Below are positions 1-11,425 of a stretch of 64,000 nt of DNA, in pieces. Position 1 is the first letter of the stretch; each line of letters opens with the position of its first letter. The position numbers and the translations under genes were made by a program. The notes under the pieces are model-generated. The model was given only the letters and a program-made list of their open reading frames with translations. It was not told the origin of the DNA and searched no databases. Origin of the DNA: Bretschneidera sinensis (taxonomy: Eukaryota; Streptophyta; Magnoliopsida; Brassicales; Akaniaceae); NCBI GenBank assembly GCA_023935145.1, contig CM043699.1, positions 62,166,138-62,230,137 on the forward strand, written 5' to 3'.

Positions 1-509
1 CATTGAAGCATTGTGCTTTAAGCTATGATGGCTTTCCATTTCTTTTGGACTCAAGGTACCTGAAAATGCATCGAAATAGGCCAACACTCCAAGAATATCA
101 CTTTAGAGTTGTTAAGGTATAAAAGTGCAATTCAAACCTAGATTAACCCTAAAATGCTAACAAATAATACTGTTAAGATGCATTTTATGACTCTCATCAA
201 CCCATATTTGATTTTAATTATGACAAAACACTACTCTAATTGCACTAACAATTTTATCTAAGTGTTTAAGTGGCAAAACCATTTAGCATAAAAATAAGAT
301 GTAAGAACTCAACTCGATTCAGACAAACAAGACAAGATAAAAGATCTAGAATAGGCATTAAGGTAATTGAAACAATTGTAAATCTCTTATGTTCAATTAC
401 ATAGCTTGATCTAGGGCTCAATTTGCAAAAGACTTTGACAAAACTAACCATATAAAAGTTTCTAAGTTAAAAACTGTTTTGAAACATGAAAAACTGGGTT
501 GAAGGACAA

Positions 510-725
510 CCTAGTCGATTGGCTCTATATACCAGTCAACTGGGATATGGGACAGAAGGTTCCCAGTCAACTAGTGTTGAGGATCCAGTCGATCGGTAAC
601 TAGGATAGAAAGTTCCCAGTCGACTAGGACTTAGGACCCAAACGACTGGTACTCTCCTATAGCCTAAAAAGTGAAGTTTCTCACTTTATCCAATCGATTG
701 GTACAAGGACCCAGTCGACTAGTAA
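510..725. repeat. Palindrome array (CCAGTCGACTGG-like) in LTR0
   Basis: About eight copies, intact or decayed, of the near-palindrome CCAGTCGACTGG, spaced roughly 20-50 bp apart. The array lies upstream of the TATA box in the LTR's sense direction. The same arrangement recurs in the two related LTRs near the right end of the window. Confidence 0.75.
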
Positions 726-817
726 TTAAAAAATATGACCGTTTGAGTGGCGAGACTTGAGTATTTAATGCCTCAAACCTACCAAGTTAGTGTCAAATGG
801 CCATATTGATTCAAGGC

Positions 818-825
818 TATATAAA
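818..825 (+). promoter_or_regulatory. Putative TATA box of LTR0
   Basis: TATATAAA within 'ggctatataaaccca'. The same motif sits at the equivalent place in the related LTRs (56,784-56,791 and 60,539-60,546, minus strand), which supports it as the U3 core promoter. Confidence 0.6.
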
Positions 826-1425
826 CCCATTTCAAAGAGCAATTTTTAAAAAAAAAAGACACATTTAATTCACAAGATTGCTCATTAATTCTCAAAAGAT
901 TTGAAAATTTTATTGTTGAGCCATTCTTCAAGCTTGTTCTTGAAAGCGATATATTATTCATTTGTAAAAGCACTTATTACTATCTCTCTACTACTTTCTT
1001 TACAGCAAAATTCATTTATTGTAAAGAGAAAGAGTTGTAATAACTCTTAGAGTGTTTAGGATTATACACTTCATTGTAACTTCTGTGAGGAAGAGAGTGA
1101 CTTCTGTGAGGAAGAGATTAGCTTCCGTGAGGAAGAGATTGCTTGTAAGGTTTGTGCAACACCCGCTAAGTTGCACGACTAAGGTTTTAATGGATTGCTT
1201 CAAGGAGGTTCCTTGAAGAGAGTGGACGTAGGGTCGGAGAGATTCCGATATTGCCGAACCACTATAAATGGAGTTTGCATATTCTCTTCCTTAAACTCTC
1301 TTACTTTCAAGCACATTATTTGATTGTATACTTTGTGTATTTAACTATTTAAAAACTTGCAAGTAAATTAGAAAAAAATTTAGAACCCATTTCACCCCCA
1401 TCTTGGGTTGGAACCTTGGTTTACA

Positions 1426-1985
1426 GTAACAGATGATTCAAAATGGATTATGTTTACTCCCACGATATACGTTCTACCCCACGAATGTGTCAGTACCTTA
1501 AGCTCGTCAATTAGACAAGTTTTTTATATTTTCCCCTAAAACCATTAAGTGTTGAACTTTATTGCACACTTTTGGTAACCGGTGATCCACAATGGATTTT
1601 ATATGATCCCATGAGTCATGTTCAACCCCATGGACGTGTTAGTACCTTTAAATTGTCCATTAGAAAAAATTTTTATATATATATTTTTGCCCCTAAAATC
1701 ACTAAGTGTTGAACTTTATAGACCTAAAACCTACATTTTGGTAACTAGTAATCCAAAATGCATTTCCTTTGTTCCCACGAGTCAAGTTTGACCCCACAGA
1801 CGTGCTGGTACCCCGACTCATCCATTAGACAAGTCTTTTTCATTTTTCTCTTAAAACACCAAATGTTGAACTTTGCTGACCTAAAACCCAGACTTTCGAT
1901 AATGATGATCATAAATGGATTCCTGTTTATTCCCACGATACACGTTCTACCTTACAAATGTGTCGTTAAAAACTTTTAACAAGGC
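1426..1985. repeat. Diverged tandem array, about 160-bp unit, four copies
   Basis: Units begin near 1,427, 1,575, 1,740 and 1,898. Each starts with a 'gtaac.ggtgatc.aaaatgga' variant and goes on through 'cccacgagtca.gttc.acccca', 'tccattagacaag' and 'cctaaaac.c.aa.tgttgaacttt'. Spacings are about 148-165 bp. No coding potential is seen. LTR0 ends exactly at the first base of a unit (GTAAC), so the LTR appears to have inserted into this array. Confidence 0.65.
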
Positions 1986-2251
1986 ATATATATTTTGACC
2001 TAAATTACAATAATTTTTCCATTAAAACATAGTCTAATTATTAGTAATTAATATTTTATTGGGGAAATGGATTCTGTTTAAAATGATTTACTTAAAATTG
2101 GTGGTGCTGGTGGAGCCAGCTCGGTAGGTGACACTCCTAAGCGTTGGCAAAATATAGATTTAACATAAAGTTATCACAAAACTAATGAGGCAATATAGAA
2201 ATGTTTGGATTTACATATCTAAATTAATCAATAGAAAGTTAAGTGACGTAA
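1986..2251. other. Unassigned AT-rich sequence
   Basis: No ORF, repeat or known motif was recognised here. It is the left flank of the G2 insertion and would join 20,661-20,695 before G2 inserted. Confidence 0.5.
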
Positions 2252-2256
2252 GAGGG
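2252..2256. repeat. G2 target-site duplication, left copy (GAGGG)
   Basis: GAGGG directly precedes the LTR start TGTAACGACC. The identical pentamer follows the other LTR at 20,656-20,660. Confidence 0.85.
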
Positions 2257-4270
2257 TGTAACGACCCATCCCGGGTTGGCCACCCCTGAGATGGTGTTGT
2301 CACATTTTGAAAATCCCAGCACGACACATATATGCAACAATAAAAAGATTATACCAATAGAAATTTTTACATCAATCCTCAACCCTCAATAGGGGAGATA
2401 CATCATTATGATCTTGGCTTAAACATTATATACAATGTAATATGTATGAATAATTACAAATAAATTTTTATTTTATTTTCTCATTAGTCCGAGGATGTGG
2501 ACACGTACGTAGCTTACAGATAATGATTTCGTCTTAACCTTAACTCACCAAATTGTTTGTCCTGCCTGCTACCTGAAATCATTGTATAATAAGGGATGAG
2601 CTTCACAAGCTTAGTGAATTAAATTTACTAGAATTATTTAAATTGTATAAATAGTCTTTTAATATTTAATCATTTATATCTCATAAAACTTGACAATAGC
2701 ATTCTACTATCACCATATATATCATAAGTCTCATTCTCTATCAATCTCTTCTTCATATATATTGGTTCACCTTAAGACCATCAATTCTCTCATAATTACC
2801 TCGTTAAGAGGTTCACATCATAAAGTCTACTATTTAGATGGTTATTATCATATCACACTTCTATGTTTCTTTCTCACCATAACTGTCTCTCTCTGAGACT
2901 CATTAATCTATAAATAAATTTACAATAACAAACAACACTTCGGCATTTCAGGAATGCAATCAATATTTAAAACAGATGCAATGCATGAATTATTATTAGG
3001 GAATGTCTTCCCACATGTCGACATGTTTTTATCTTAGACCGGCCCCCTCCTGGTTCTTTATTTCCAGCATATACCGGCTATCACGGTATTTTTTTCCAGC
3101 ATATATCGGCTGTCACGATTTTCCTTTATTTTCAGCATATACCGGCTATCACAGTTTTTCAATTAGATCGGCCCTCTCTCGGTTTTTTTATTTCATGCAT
3201 ATGCATATGAACAATGATATGAAATATGCATATGAACAATAACATAAAAACAAACATGAATTCAAATATTTAAATTAGCTATCCTGATTATTCTCAAATT
3301 ATTATTTGAAAATTTTCACTAAATTTCTCTCCTCATAAATTACATCAAATCATCAATCATAGCTTGTCAAGATCCACTAAATTTCATCTCCTCATAAATC
3401 GTATCAAAACATCAAACATAGCTCATCAAGAATTTCACTTATTGCTTTTATTATTAAATCAACTCATTATTCCAAAAATATTATTTTTCATAAAATAATT
3501 CTCTAAACATCCACTATTCCTATCACACCTATCAACCAATTTTCATCTATCACCAAAGCATATGTTAATAATTTATTCTAATATCATCACTAGATATTTC
3601 ATATTTATCTTGATTACTTAAAGTAAATCTAACTCACCACGTAGCACTTAGGGCTACCCGTAGATCACCTTTTTGCCTTTCCTGCCCTTCTCAGCAATTT
3701 CCCTCGGTTGCTAACATCAACGCCTGACATAATATTTATATTAAATTCCTAATATATTCTTCGATTCTTCATAACTCACACCCTTTAAAAATTCCCACTT
3801 TGAATTCCGAGAAATTTCATTTATGCTAAATTTCAATAATAAACTTCATGTTATTACCTTCTGTTTTTCTTAGCGCTTCCCGTGACTCTCTATAAAATTC
3901 TCCCGTAAACTCCTTCAAAATTTTGCTCTTTCAACCTTTCTTTCGGTCCCCAAATGTTTAGAGAAATAAAGTAGTTTGAATTGAGGAAAGGAGAAAACCA
4001 AACAGGATTTGGTAAGTAATAAATAATATAAACTTAAATTTTATTTATATATACACAAAATTTAAGTCTGCATTCTTCCTCCCTTGAATTTTTGCCGCGA
4101 AACTTGCATGTGTCTTACATGCAACAATCCTGCCACTTACTGCCACGTTTTTTTTCTTCAAAGAATTGTTTTACTCAAATAATAAACCTCTCACATATAT
4201 TTTATTTTAATTCAATGTCATAATTATTAAATTACTTATTTACCCTTACTTTACGAATACAGGTATTACA
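2257..4270 (-). repeat. G2 3' LTR
   Basis: The plus-strand view starts TGTAACGACCC and ends ..GGTATTACA, so the minus-strand LTR is TGTAAT..TTACA. It contains the 'ccggctgtcacgg' repeat block (about 3,040-3,190) seen in all LTRs of this family. The sequence just to its right (4,271-4,310, 'tcgtcgaaattttc') is the complement of the PPT region. Confidence 0.9.
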
Positions 4271-4660
4271 ATTCTATCCAACTTATAAAAATTTTGTCGT
4301 CGAAATTTTCTTACCTAACTCAAGAAACAATTTTGAATAATATTTCTTCGTAATTATCTCACGCTTTCACGTAATCTCTTCAATATCCTTATTCCGCCAC
4401 AGAACTTAAACTAATGAAATTATTTTATTTTACAAGACTTGTTCTTTCTTATCTAAAATTCTCACTGGTACTTGTATAAAAGTCAAATCTTTATGAATTT
4501 CTACAGTGTGGCTCGAAATATTATGAGGTTTATCAAGTAAGCACTTTCCCAAAAGTGAAATATGGAATACATTATGTCACTGCTTCAACTCTGGAGGCAA
4601 ATCCAGGCTATTCACAACTAGCCCAACTTTCTCAATAACCTCATAGGGTCCCACTTACCT
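4271..4660 (-). pseudogene. G2 integrase C-terminus / chromodomain remnant (distal part)
   Basis: The minus strand matches the end of the integrase-chromodomain region of G1 (compare 11,600-11,985) but has stops and no usable ORF. Recognisable parts include the complement of 'gggtcccatgaggttattgag' just before the break. The reading is cut at 4,661 by the insertion of G1 and resumes at 14,402. Confidence 0.75.
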
Positions 4661-4665
4661 CAGAC
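4661..4665. repeat. G1 target-site duplication, left copy (CAGAC)
   Basis: CAGAC abuts the LTR start TGTAATATTC. The same pentamer follows the 3' LTR at 14,397-14,401, and the interrupted G2 sequence reads on from there. Confidence 0.9.
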
Positions 4666-5037
4666 TGTAATATTCGTATTTTAAAAAGTTGGTAAGTGTA
4701 TATTTTTATCAATATGACAAAGAGTTAAATCCCTGAATGGCTAAATGAAGATTTCTGGAGACCAAGGTTGAAAAGCAAAAAAAAAAAAAAAAAAAAAAAA
4801 AAGCCAACTTTGAACAGTACTCGGGGCAGCCACCAAGAAAACAATTTTTGGGTGGAATTATTTTATCTTGGTTTTTGTTGTTTAGTGTGGAAGTGGAGAA
4901 TAAAAAAAAAGAAAAAAAAACAATATAATGATTATGTTTTCTAATCATGATGTTTTTTTTTTCTTTTGTATTAAAATGCTATCTATGGAGGATTTGAGGG
5001 AGAGAGGGGGGCTGCTGATTTTCAGCCGAGCTCCCCT

Positions 5038-5045
5038 ATAAATAT
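5038..5045 (+). promoter_or_regulatory. Putative TATA box of G1 5' LTR
   Basis: TATAAATA in the context 'gagctcccctataaatatgag'. An identical copy lies in the 3' LTR at 12,386-12,393. This is the most likely start region for the genomic RNA. Confidence 0.6.
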
Positions 5046-6055
5046 GAGCTTTAAGTTGTGTAATTGCACGAAGAATTTTTCTATAGTTTCAAATAATTCA
5101 TCTGTGTTCTTAAAATACTTTGAGAGTTTAAAAAAAGGTAGAAGGAACAAAATTTTTGAGAGTATTTTCGAAAATATTTCGGGAAGCTATCAAAATAGCA
5201 GAAGGTAATAAGGTAATGTTATTTTATCATTTATGAAAGTTTCGGAGGTTAAAATAGAAAATTTTCAAACTGTGTAGTTTATGGAGAAAAGAAGAAATAA
5301 TAAGAAATTTAAATTCCAATATTATGTCAGGTGTTGGTAGTCAACAATCAAGAGAAAATTCGAGGAAGATCGGGAAAGGCAAAGAGGTGGCCCACGAGTA
5401 GCTTTAAAGTACTACATGGTGAGTTGGATTTACTCTTAGTAGTCTAAATAAAAATAAATTATTTGGTGATATTATTAAAATTAATTATTAAAGTATGCTA
5501 GGGTGATAGATGAAAAATTGATTTATGGGTATGATAGGAAATTTGACCAGGTAGAAATATTTTGGTGAGAAATGATATTTTTGAAAATCATAAGTTTATT
5601 TGAGGATAAAAGCAATAAATAAATTATTGATGAGATATATAGATGTTTTAATACGAATTATGACGAGATGAATTTTAGTGGATCTTGTTAAATTTTTATG
5701 GATGATTTAAGATGAATTTTAGTGGATTTCGACAAATTCTGATGGACAAGTTGAGATGAAATTTAGTGGATCTGGACAGACTTTAATGAATTATTTGATG
5801 TGATTTGGGTAGAGAAGAATCTTGTGGAATTTTTATAATTTGAATAAAAATCTGGATGATTGGATGTAAGAAATTTTAAAGAAACTTTGTTAGATAAAAT
5901 TTGTGGATAATTAGGATAGTCAAATTAAGTAGTTTGAATCTTTGTATTGTTTTTATATTACTGTTTATATTACTGTTTCATATCATTGGTCATGTACATA
6001 TGCATTAAATAATATAACCGAAAGAACCGGGAAGGCAGTCGGTCTAATGAAATAA

Positions 6056-6168
6056 CCGTGACAGCCGGTATATGCTGGGATGAAAAATAAAAACCGTGAC
6101 AGTCGGTATATGCTGAGATGAAAGTGAAAACCGTGACAGCCGGTATATGCTGGAATTAACCGGGAAGG
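6056..6168 (+). repeat. LTR tandem repeat, three units of 37-38 bp
   Basis: Units start at 6,056, 6,094 and 6,131 with CCGTGACAGCCGGTATATGC, followed by an A-rich spacer. Flanking partial motifs read 'accggg.aggcagccggtct'. The 3' LTR has four units, so copy number changed between the two LTRs. Confidence 0.8.
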
Positions 6169-7018
6169 CAGCCGGTCTGATGAGAATAAAAGAACCGGGA
6201 GGGCAGCCGGTCTAAGATTATAATAACCTGTCGACAGGTGGGAAGACGTTCCCATCATAATCATTCATGCATCTGCATCTGTTTTAATTATCATTGCATT
6301 ATTTGAGATGCTGAGTTGTGGTATATTAATTGTGAATTAAATTATAGATGGTTGGGTCTCATAAAAAGAGACAGCTATAATGATGAGATTTTCGAGATGT
6401 TGAGATGTGATACTTTTTGTGAATTTAATTATAGAAGGTTGAGTTTCATATAAAAAGACAGTGATAAGACTTATCTAAATGATGGACTTTTTGATATGAA
6501 CCTCATTACGAGGTAATTAGGAAATAATTGATAGTCTTAAGGTGAACCAATGATTGAGAAGAAGAGATTGATAGTAGAAAGTTGTCATCAGGTTATGCGA
6601 AAAATAATTTTTAATATTAAAGGATTATTGATGGAATTTGGAATACTTTTAGTAAATTTAATTCGCTGAGCTTGTGAAGCTCACTCCTCACTGTTCAATA
6701 ATTTCAGGTAGCAGTCAAGATAAATAGTCTGGTGGGTTGAGAATCAGTCGAGATCTTTTCTGTAAGCCAAGTACGTGTTAATATCCTCAGACAATCGAGT
6801 TAAAGACTTGTAAAAATTTTATTGTAAATATTCATGCATTTATGTATTTTATGTTTAAGTGAATATCAGACATGTTTACCTCTCCTGTAAAAAAAAAAAA
6901 CAAAAAAAAAAATCTGGTAGTATTATATTTATTGTTGCATATATGTGTTGTGCTTGGATTTTCAAAATGTGATGACACCGTCCAGGGGTGGCCAACCTGG
7001 GATGGGTCGTTACAATTT

Positions 7019-7030
7019 TGGTATCAGAGC
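7019..7030 (+). other. G1 primer-binding site (initiator-Met tRNA)
   Basis: TGGTATCAGAGC lies four bases after the 5' LTR. This is the standard plant PBS complementary to the 3' end of initiator methionine tRNA. Confidence 0.9.
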
Positions 7031-7102
7031 ATTAGGTTTTAAGATTCTGTAGACTGCATGAGAACCTAAAAAGTGGAAGATCTAAATAAATAATATTCTT
7101 AA

Positions 7103-8425
7103 ATGCAGAGTCTGAGGATGACACGTGGTCGTGCGAGAACTAGAGGTAGAGTTCAAAATCAGAGGGGACGTGGTAGACCCCCAATTTTTAGGAGGATTGA
7201 AGTAGAGGAAGAAGTCGAGTCGGTGGTTCCCGCAAGGGAACATGGTGATAGTGCAGCTGGTACGAGTAGAGCTGGGGAAGTATCTAAAAGTAGAAATGAT
7301 GAATTGCAAGATGCTCTTAACCGTGCTTTAGAGAGAATAAATGCAGCCGAAGAACGGGCTGCTAAATTGCAAAGAATATTAGAGGAAAGGAATGGAAGAG
7401 AACCAGAGGTAGTGAGGCAAGAGGTTCCTGATGGAGGGGTATTTGTAAATGAAATGCAAGGGGATTGTTTTGTGAGGTTTCTTAAGTTTAAACCTCAGTC
7501 ATTTAAAGGATCTGTAAATCCGGTGGAAGCTGAACAGTGGATTGAGCATGTAGAAAAATATTTTGAGGTCTTACCAGTGTCTGATAAACAGAAGGTTGCC
7601 TTTGCTTCGTTTATGCTGGAAGGTGAGGCTTCTCAATGGTGGAAGGATATTTTGCCCAGAATGAGTACATGAATAGATCAACCTTTGACTTGGAATAAAT
7701 TTAAGGATGAATTCTTTGCGAAGTATTTTCCAGATTCTTTTCGGGCACAACAAGAAAGAGAATTTATCCACCTAAAACAGGGAAATTTGTCGGTGGTTGA
7801 ATATGATAGTAAATTTGTAGCCCTGTCAAGATTTGTACCCGAGTTCATGAATACGGAGGAAAGAAAATGCAAGAGATTTTTAGACGGATTACACTATGAA
7901 ATTCGTTTTAAACTCTCTTACATGGGCATAGGAAATTATGCTGTACTGGTAGATAAAGCATTGCAGATTGAGAGAGATTTAATAGAGTTTAAAGGTAGGA
8001 GGGATTGGTTAAAGAGAACTAGATTTGAGGGATCTAGAGGTGGTAGCAGTATGGCTGTACAGGGTGGGAGACCACCTCAGAGGGGGCGTTCTTTGTCACA
8101 AGGAACGGTAGGGCAGACTCAAAGGCAAGCAAGATCTGTTACTTCAGTAGCTCAGAGTAATACCAGTAGGACCCCTCGATTTGGGAGACAGGCTATGGGG
8201 ATTGGGAGTTATGGTAGAGAAATGAATATGCCGCCAAGGGGAAGTGGAAATCTGATTTATGATCGGGAGTCAAGGGTTTGCTTTAAATGTAATCAGATGG
8301 GGCATTTATCTCGGAACTGCCCTACATAGATATGCTTTGTATGTGGTGAGGGAGGACATGTTGCTGCAGATTGTCCAGCGGGGAAGTCAGTTGAAGCAAG
8401 CATTGGAAGTGTCGGGAGAAGACCG
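7103..8425 (+). pseudogene. gag: G1 gag (nucleocapsid) region, two in-frame stops
   Basis: Encodes the structural Gag part of the polyprotein, which packages element RNA. The start at 7,103 gives a basic, Arg/Gly-rich N-terminus (MTRGRARTRGRV after a five-residue lead), typical of Tekay-type Gag. The retrotransposon gag core lies at about 7,440-8,000 (FKGSVNPVEAEQWIEH, then EASQWWKD). Two CCHC zinc knuckles follow: CFKCNQMGHLSRNC near 8,279-8,320, and a second one ([14 protein letters not shown]) near 8,334-8,375. A TGA at 7,670-7,672 and a TAG at 8,327-8,329, between the knuckles, interrupt the frame. No frameshift is present, and the same frame continues into protease. As read, this copy cannot make full-length Gag-Pol without readthrough. 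Confidence 0.9.
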
Positions 8426-10549
8426 ATGGAGAGAAGCAGCGGATCAGGAAGTGTTCGGGGCAGAGGTCGAGGATCTGTAGCAGAGCGAGGACGTGGCAGT
8501 CAGATTTATTCCAGAGATGGCAGAGTCTATGCATTGACCCAGCAGGATGCACAAGCCACTCCTGATGTTGTTATGGGTATGATATCTATCCTTGGTAGGG
8601 CTGCTAGATTATTGATTGATCCTGGTGCAACCCATTCTTTTGCGTCTAGTAGTTATATGAAGTCTATTGATGTCAGTGCTAGTCCTTTGATGCATGCCAT
8701 TATTGTTGAGGTTCCTACTGGAGATAGGGTTATTATCAGAACAATTTATCAAAGTTGTGTGATTAATATTGTTGACCGAGAATTTGAGGTTGATTTATTG
8801 CCTTTAGATATGACAGATTTTGATGTGATTCTAGGGATGAATTGGCTATCTGCATGTCATGCATGGGTAGATTGTTTTAAGAAAAATGTGGTGTTCAGGA
8901 TACCCGGGCAGGAGGAGTTTAATTTTCAGGGAGAACGTAAAATACTTGTTAATTGTCTAATTTCTGCCTTAACTGCTAGTAAATGGTTGAGGAAGGGTTG
9001 TGAGGGGTATTTAGCATATGTGGTGGATTCTAGCAAAGAGGGTAGACAGTTAGAAGAAATCTCTGTGGTAAAAGATTTTTCTGATGTATTCCCTGAGGAG
9101 TTGTCTGGATTGCCTTCCAATAGGGAGATCGAATTTTCTATTGAAGTGATTCCAGGATCAGCACCTATATCCATAGCACCCTATAGAATGGCACCAGCTG
9201 AATTGAGAGAGTTGAAAGTTCAGCTTCAGGAGTTGCTAGATAAACAGTTTATCCAACCTAGTACATCACCCTGGGGAGCCCCTGTGTTATTTGTCAAGAA
9301 GAAGGATGGGACTTTGAGGTTGTGTGTTGATTATAGACAATTAAATAATATCACAATCAAAAATAGATATCCTTTACCCAGGATAGATGACCTATTCGAG
9401 CAATTACAAGGAGCTAGAGTGTTCTCTAAGATAGACTTAAGGTCGGGATATCATCAATTGAGGATAAAAGAGGGGGACGTACCTAAAACTGCTTTTAGGA
9501 CACGTTATGGTCATTATGAGTTCTTAGTGATGCCTTTTGGGTTGACTAATGCTCCTGCGGCATTTATGGATCTTATGAACCGGGTGTTTAAACCATTCTT
9601 GGACAGATTTGTAATTGTGTTTATTGATGATATTTTAGTATATTCTAAGAATGAAGAGGAGCATATGCGACATTTGGAGATAGTGTTGGAGATTCTGAGG
9701 AAGGAGAAATTATATGCGAAATTTCCTAAATGTGAGTTTTGGTTGAATGAAATATCCTTCTTGGGGCATATTGTGTCGGGAGATGGAATAGCAGTTGACC
9801 CACAAAAAGTAGAAGCAGTGTTGACTTGGGAGAGACCCACGAATGTAACTGAAATTAGAAGCTTTTTGGGATTGGCTGGTTATTATAGGAGATTTATTCA
9901 AAAAATTTCTATGATTGCTAGACCTTTGACTACATTGACCAGGAAAGATGAAAAGTTTAAGTGGTCAGAGGAGTGTGAGAGAAGTTTTCAACTGTTGAAA
10001 GAAAAACTAACTACTGCCCCAGTATTAGTGCTTCCATCTGGTGATGAAGGATTTGTGGTTTATAGTGATGCATCGCATCAGGGGTTGGGATGTGTGTTGA
10101 TGCCACATGGGAAAGTTATATCTTATGCATCTAGGCAACTGAAGAATCATGAGAGAAATTACCCAACCCATGATTTAGAATTGGCTGCCATAGTCTTTGC
10201 TTTGAAGATTTGGAGACACCATTTATATGGAGCCAAGTGTGAAATTTTTACTGATCATAAAAGTTTGACACATTTACCAACCCAGAAGGAGTTGAATTTA
10301 AGGCAGAGGAGGTGGATGGAATTAATTTGTGATTATGATTGTACAATTCATTATCATCCAGGAAAGGCTAATGTAGTAGCAGATGCATTGAGTAGAAAAG
10401 CTACAGGGAGATTAGCTGCTTTTGGGAGTCATGATACTAGCTTGATGATAGAATTAAGAGAAATGAGGATGCAATTGAGTGTCAATGATAAAGGAGCATT
10501 GATGGCAAATATGGTAGTTCAATCTCCTATTATTGATCGTTTATTATAG
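8426..10549 (+). CDS. pol: G1 pol: protease, reverse transcriptase, RNase H
   Basis: A 707-codon open stretch in the gag frame. The aspartic protease motif is [10 protein letters not shown] (about 8,614-8,643), with Pro where many relatives have Ser. The reverse transcriptase runs about 9,180-9,760 with [15 protein letters not shown], the catalytic FIDDIL at about 9,619-9,637, and FLGHIVS. RNase H follows ([15 protein letters not shown] near 10,050, then FTDHKSL), and the section ends with [15 protein letters not shown]. It would copy element RNA into cDNA in virus-like particles. A TAG at 10,547-10,549 ends the section; integrase continues in the same frame after it. All catalytic motifs visible here are intact. 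Confidence 0.93.
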   Translation: MERSSGSGSVRGRGRGSVAERGRGSQIYSRDGRVYALTQQDAQATPDVVMGMISILGRAARLLIDPGATHSFASSSYMKSIDVSASPLMHAIIVEVPTGDRVIIRTIYQSCVINIVDREFEVDLLPLDMTDFDVILGMNWLSACHAWVDCFKKNVVFRIPGQEEFNFQGERKILVNCLISALTASKWLRKGCEGYLAYVVDSSKEGRQLEEISVVKDFSDVFPEELSGLPSNREIEFSIEVIPGSAPISIAPYRMAPAELRELKVQLQELLDKQFIQPSTSPWGAPVLFVKKKDGTLRLCVDYRQLNNITIKNRYPLPRIDDLFEQLQGARVFSKIDLRSGYHQLRIKEGDVPKTAFRTRYGHYEFLVMPFGLTNAPAAFMDLMNRVFKPFLDRFVIVFIDDILVYSKNEEEHMRHLEIVLEILRKEKLYAKFPKCEFWLNEISFLGHIVSGDGIAVDPQKVEAVLTWERPTNVTEIRSFLGLAGYYRRFIQKISMIARPLTTLTRKDEKFKWSEECERSFQLLKEKLTTAPVLVLPSGDEGFVVYSDASHQGLGCVLMPHGKVISYASRQLKNHERNYPTHDLELAAIVFALKIWRHHLYGAKCEIFTDHKSLTHLPTQKELNLRQRRWMELICDYDCTIHYHPGKANVVADALSRKATGRLAAFGSHDTSLMIELREMRMQLSVNDKGALMANMVVQSPIIDRLL

Positions 10550-11425
10550 CTACAGAGTAAAGATGAGGGAATAGAGAAAATCAGGCAGGAAGTGTTGAGC
10601 GGGAAGCCGACCGAGTTTAGAATAAGAGATGATGGTATGGTAGTATCGGGACAAAGAATTTGTGTTCCCAATGATGAAGAGATGAGAAAAGAAATACTAA
10701 AGGAAGTTCATGATTCGATATATTCCATGCACCCGGGAAATAATAAGATGTACAAGGGGCTAAAACAGAATTATTGGTGGTCAGGGATAAAGAGGGATGT
10801 AGCAGAATACATTGCTAAATGTTTGACTTGTCAACAGGTAAAATCTGAGAATAGGCATCCAGCAGGTTTATTACAACCTCTTCAGATACCTGAATGGCCA
10901 TGGGAAAATGTAAGTATGGATTTTGTCTCTGGTTTTCCCCGTACCCAGAGAGGGTATGATGCTGTGTGGGTTATAGTGGATAGACTTTCTAAATCTTCAC
11001 ATTTTCTTCCTATTAAAACTACCTGGAGTCCAGAAAAGTTGGCTGAGTTGTATGTGGCAGAGATAGTGAAATTACATGGAGTGCCCTTGACTATTGTGTC
11101 TGATAGAGATTCTAGATTTACTTCTAGATTTTGGAGGGGTTTTCAAGAAGCTATGGGTACGCAATTACAGTTTAGTACAGCTTTTCACCCACAAACAGAT
11201 GGACAGACAGAGAGAATCATCAGAATACTAGAAGATATGCTGAGGGCAAGTGTATTGAGCTTCTCAGTAAGCTGGGATGCTTACTTGCCTTTGATAGAGT
11301 TTGCATACAATAATCAGTATCAAACTAGTATTGGGATGGCACCCTTCGAAGCTTTGTATGGAAGGAGGTGTAGAACTCCAGTATGCTGGGAAGAAGTTGG
11401 AGAGAGAAAGATATATGGCCCATAA
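10550..11425 (+). pseudogene. int: G1 integrase core region, bounded by two in-frame stops
   Basis: Continues the gag-pol frame after the TAG at 10,547. The N-terminal HHCC zinc-binding region is visible (HDSIYSMHPGNNKM, then CLTCQQ). The catalytic core has the D,D-35-E pattern: MDFVSGFPRTQRG, IVSDRDSRFTSRFW, and FHPQTDGQTER followed by the Glu. It would insert the cDNA into the chromosome. The next stop, TAA at 11,423-11,425, lies just before the MIDLTTERIKL segment, where the older copy G2 reads through at the same place. The core motifs are intact but the stops prevent a full-length integrase. Confidence 0.9.

Larger units (their letters stand above)
191..1425 (+). repeat. Decayed LTR of a Maximus/SIRE-type Ty1/copia element (LTR0)
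   Basis: Reads in sense orientation and matches, in reverse complement, the LTRs at 56,216-57,433 and 59,987-61,528. Shared landmarks in order are a degenerate start (TCATCAACCC for TGTTGACCC), a palindrome array, TATATAAA, repeated 'ctgtgaggaagaga' units, the 'aaggaggttccttgaag' and 'ggttcgg..gcaatatcgg'-like blocks, and an end in '..ttggtttaca'. The right end at 1,425 is clear. The left end is approximate because no PPT and no matching TSD is seen (GTAAC follows on the right). It may be a solo LTR or the surviving LTR of an older element. Nothing is recognised in bases 1-190. Confidence 0.7.
4666..7014 (+). repeat. G1 5' LTR (2,349 bp)
   Basis: Starts TGTAATATTC and ends GGTCGTTACA. It contains a 24-base poly(A) run near 4,778, a TATA box at 5,038-5,045, a conserved 'ccgtgacagccggtatatgctg' repeat block with three units (6,056-6,168), and a GT-rich end. 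Confidence 0.95.
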
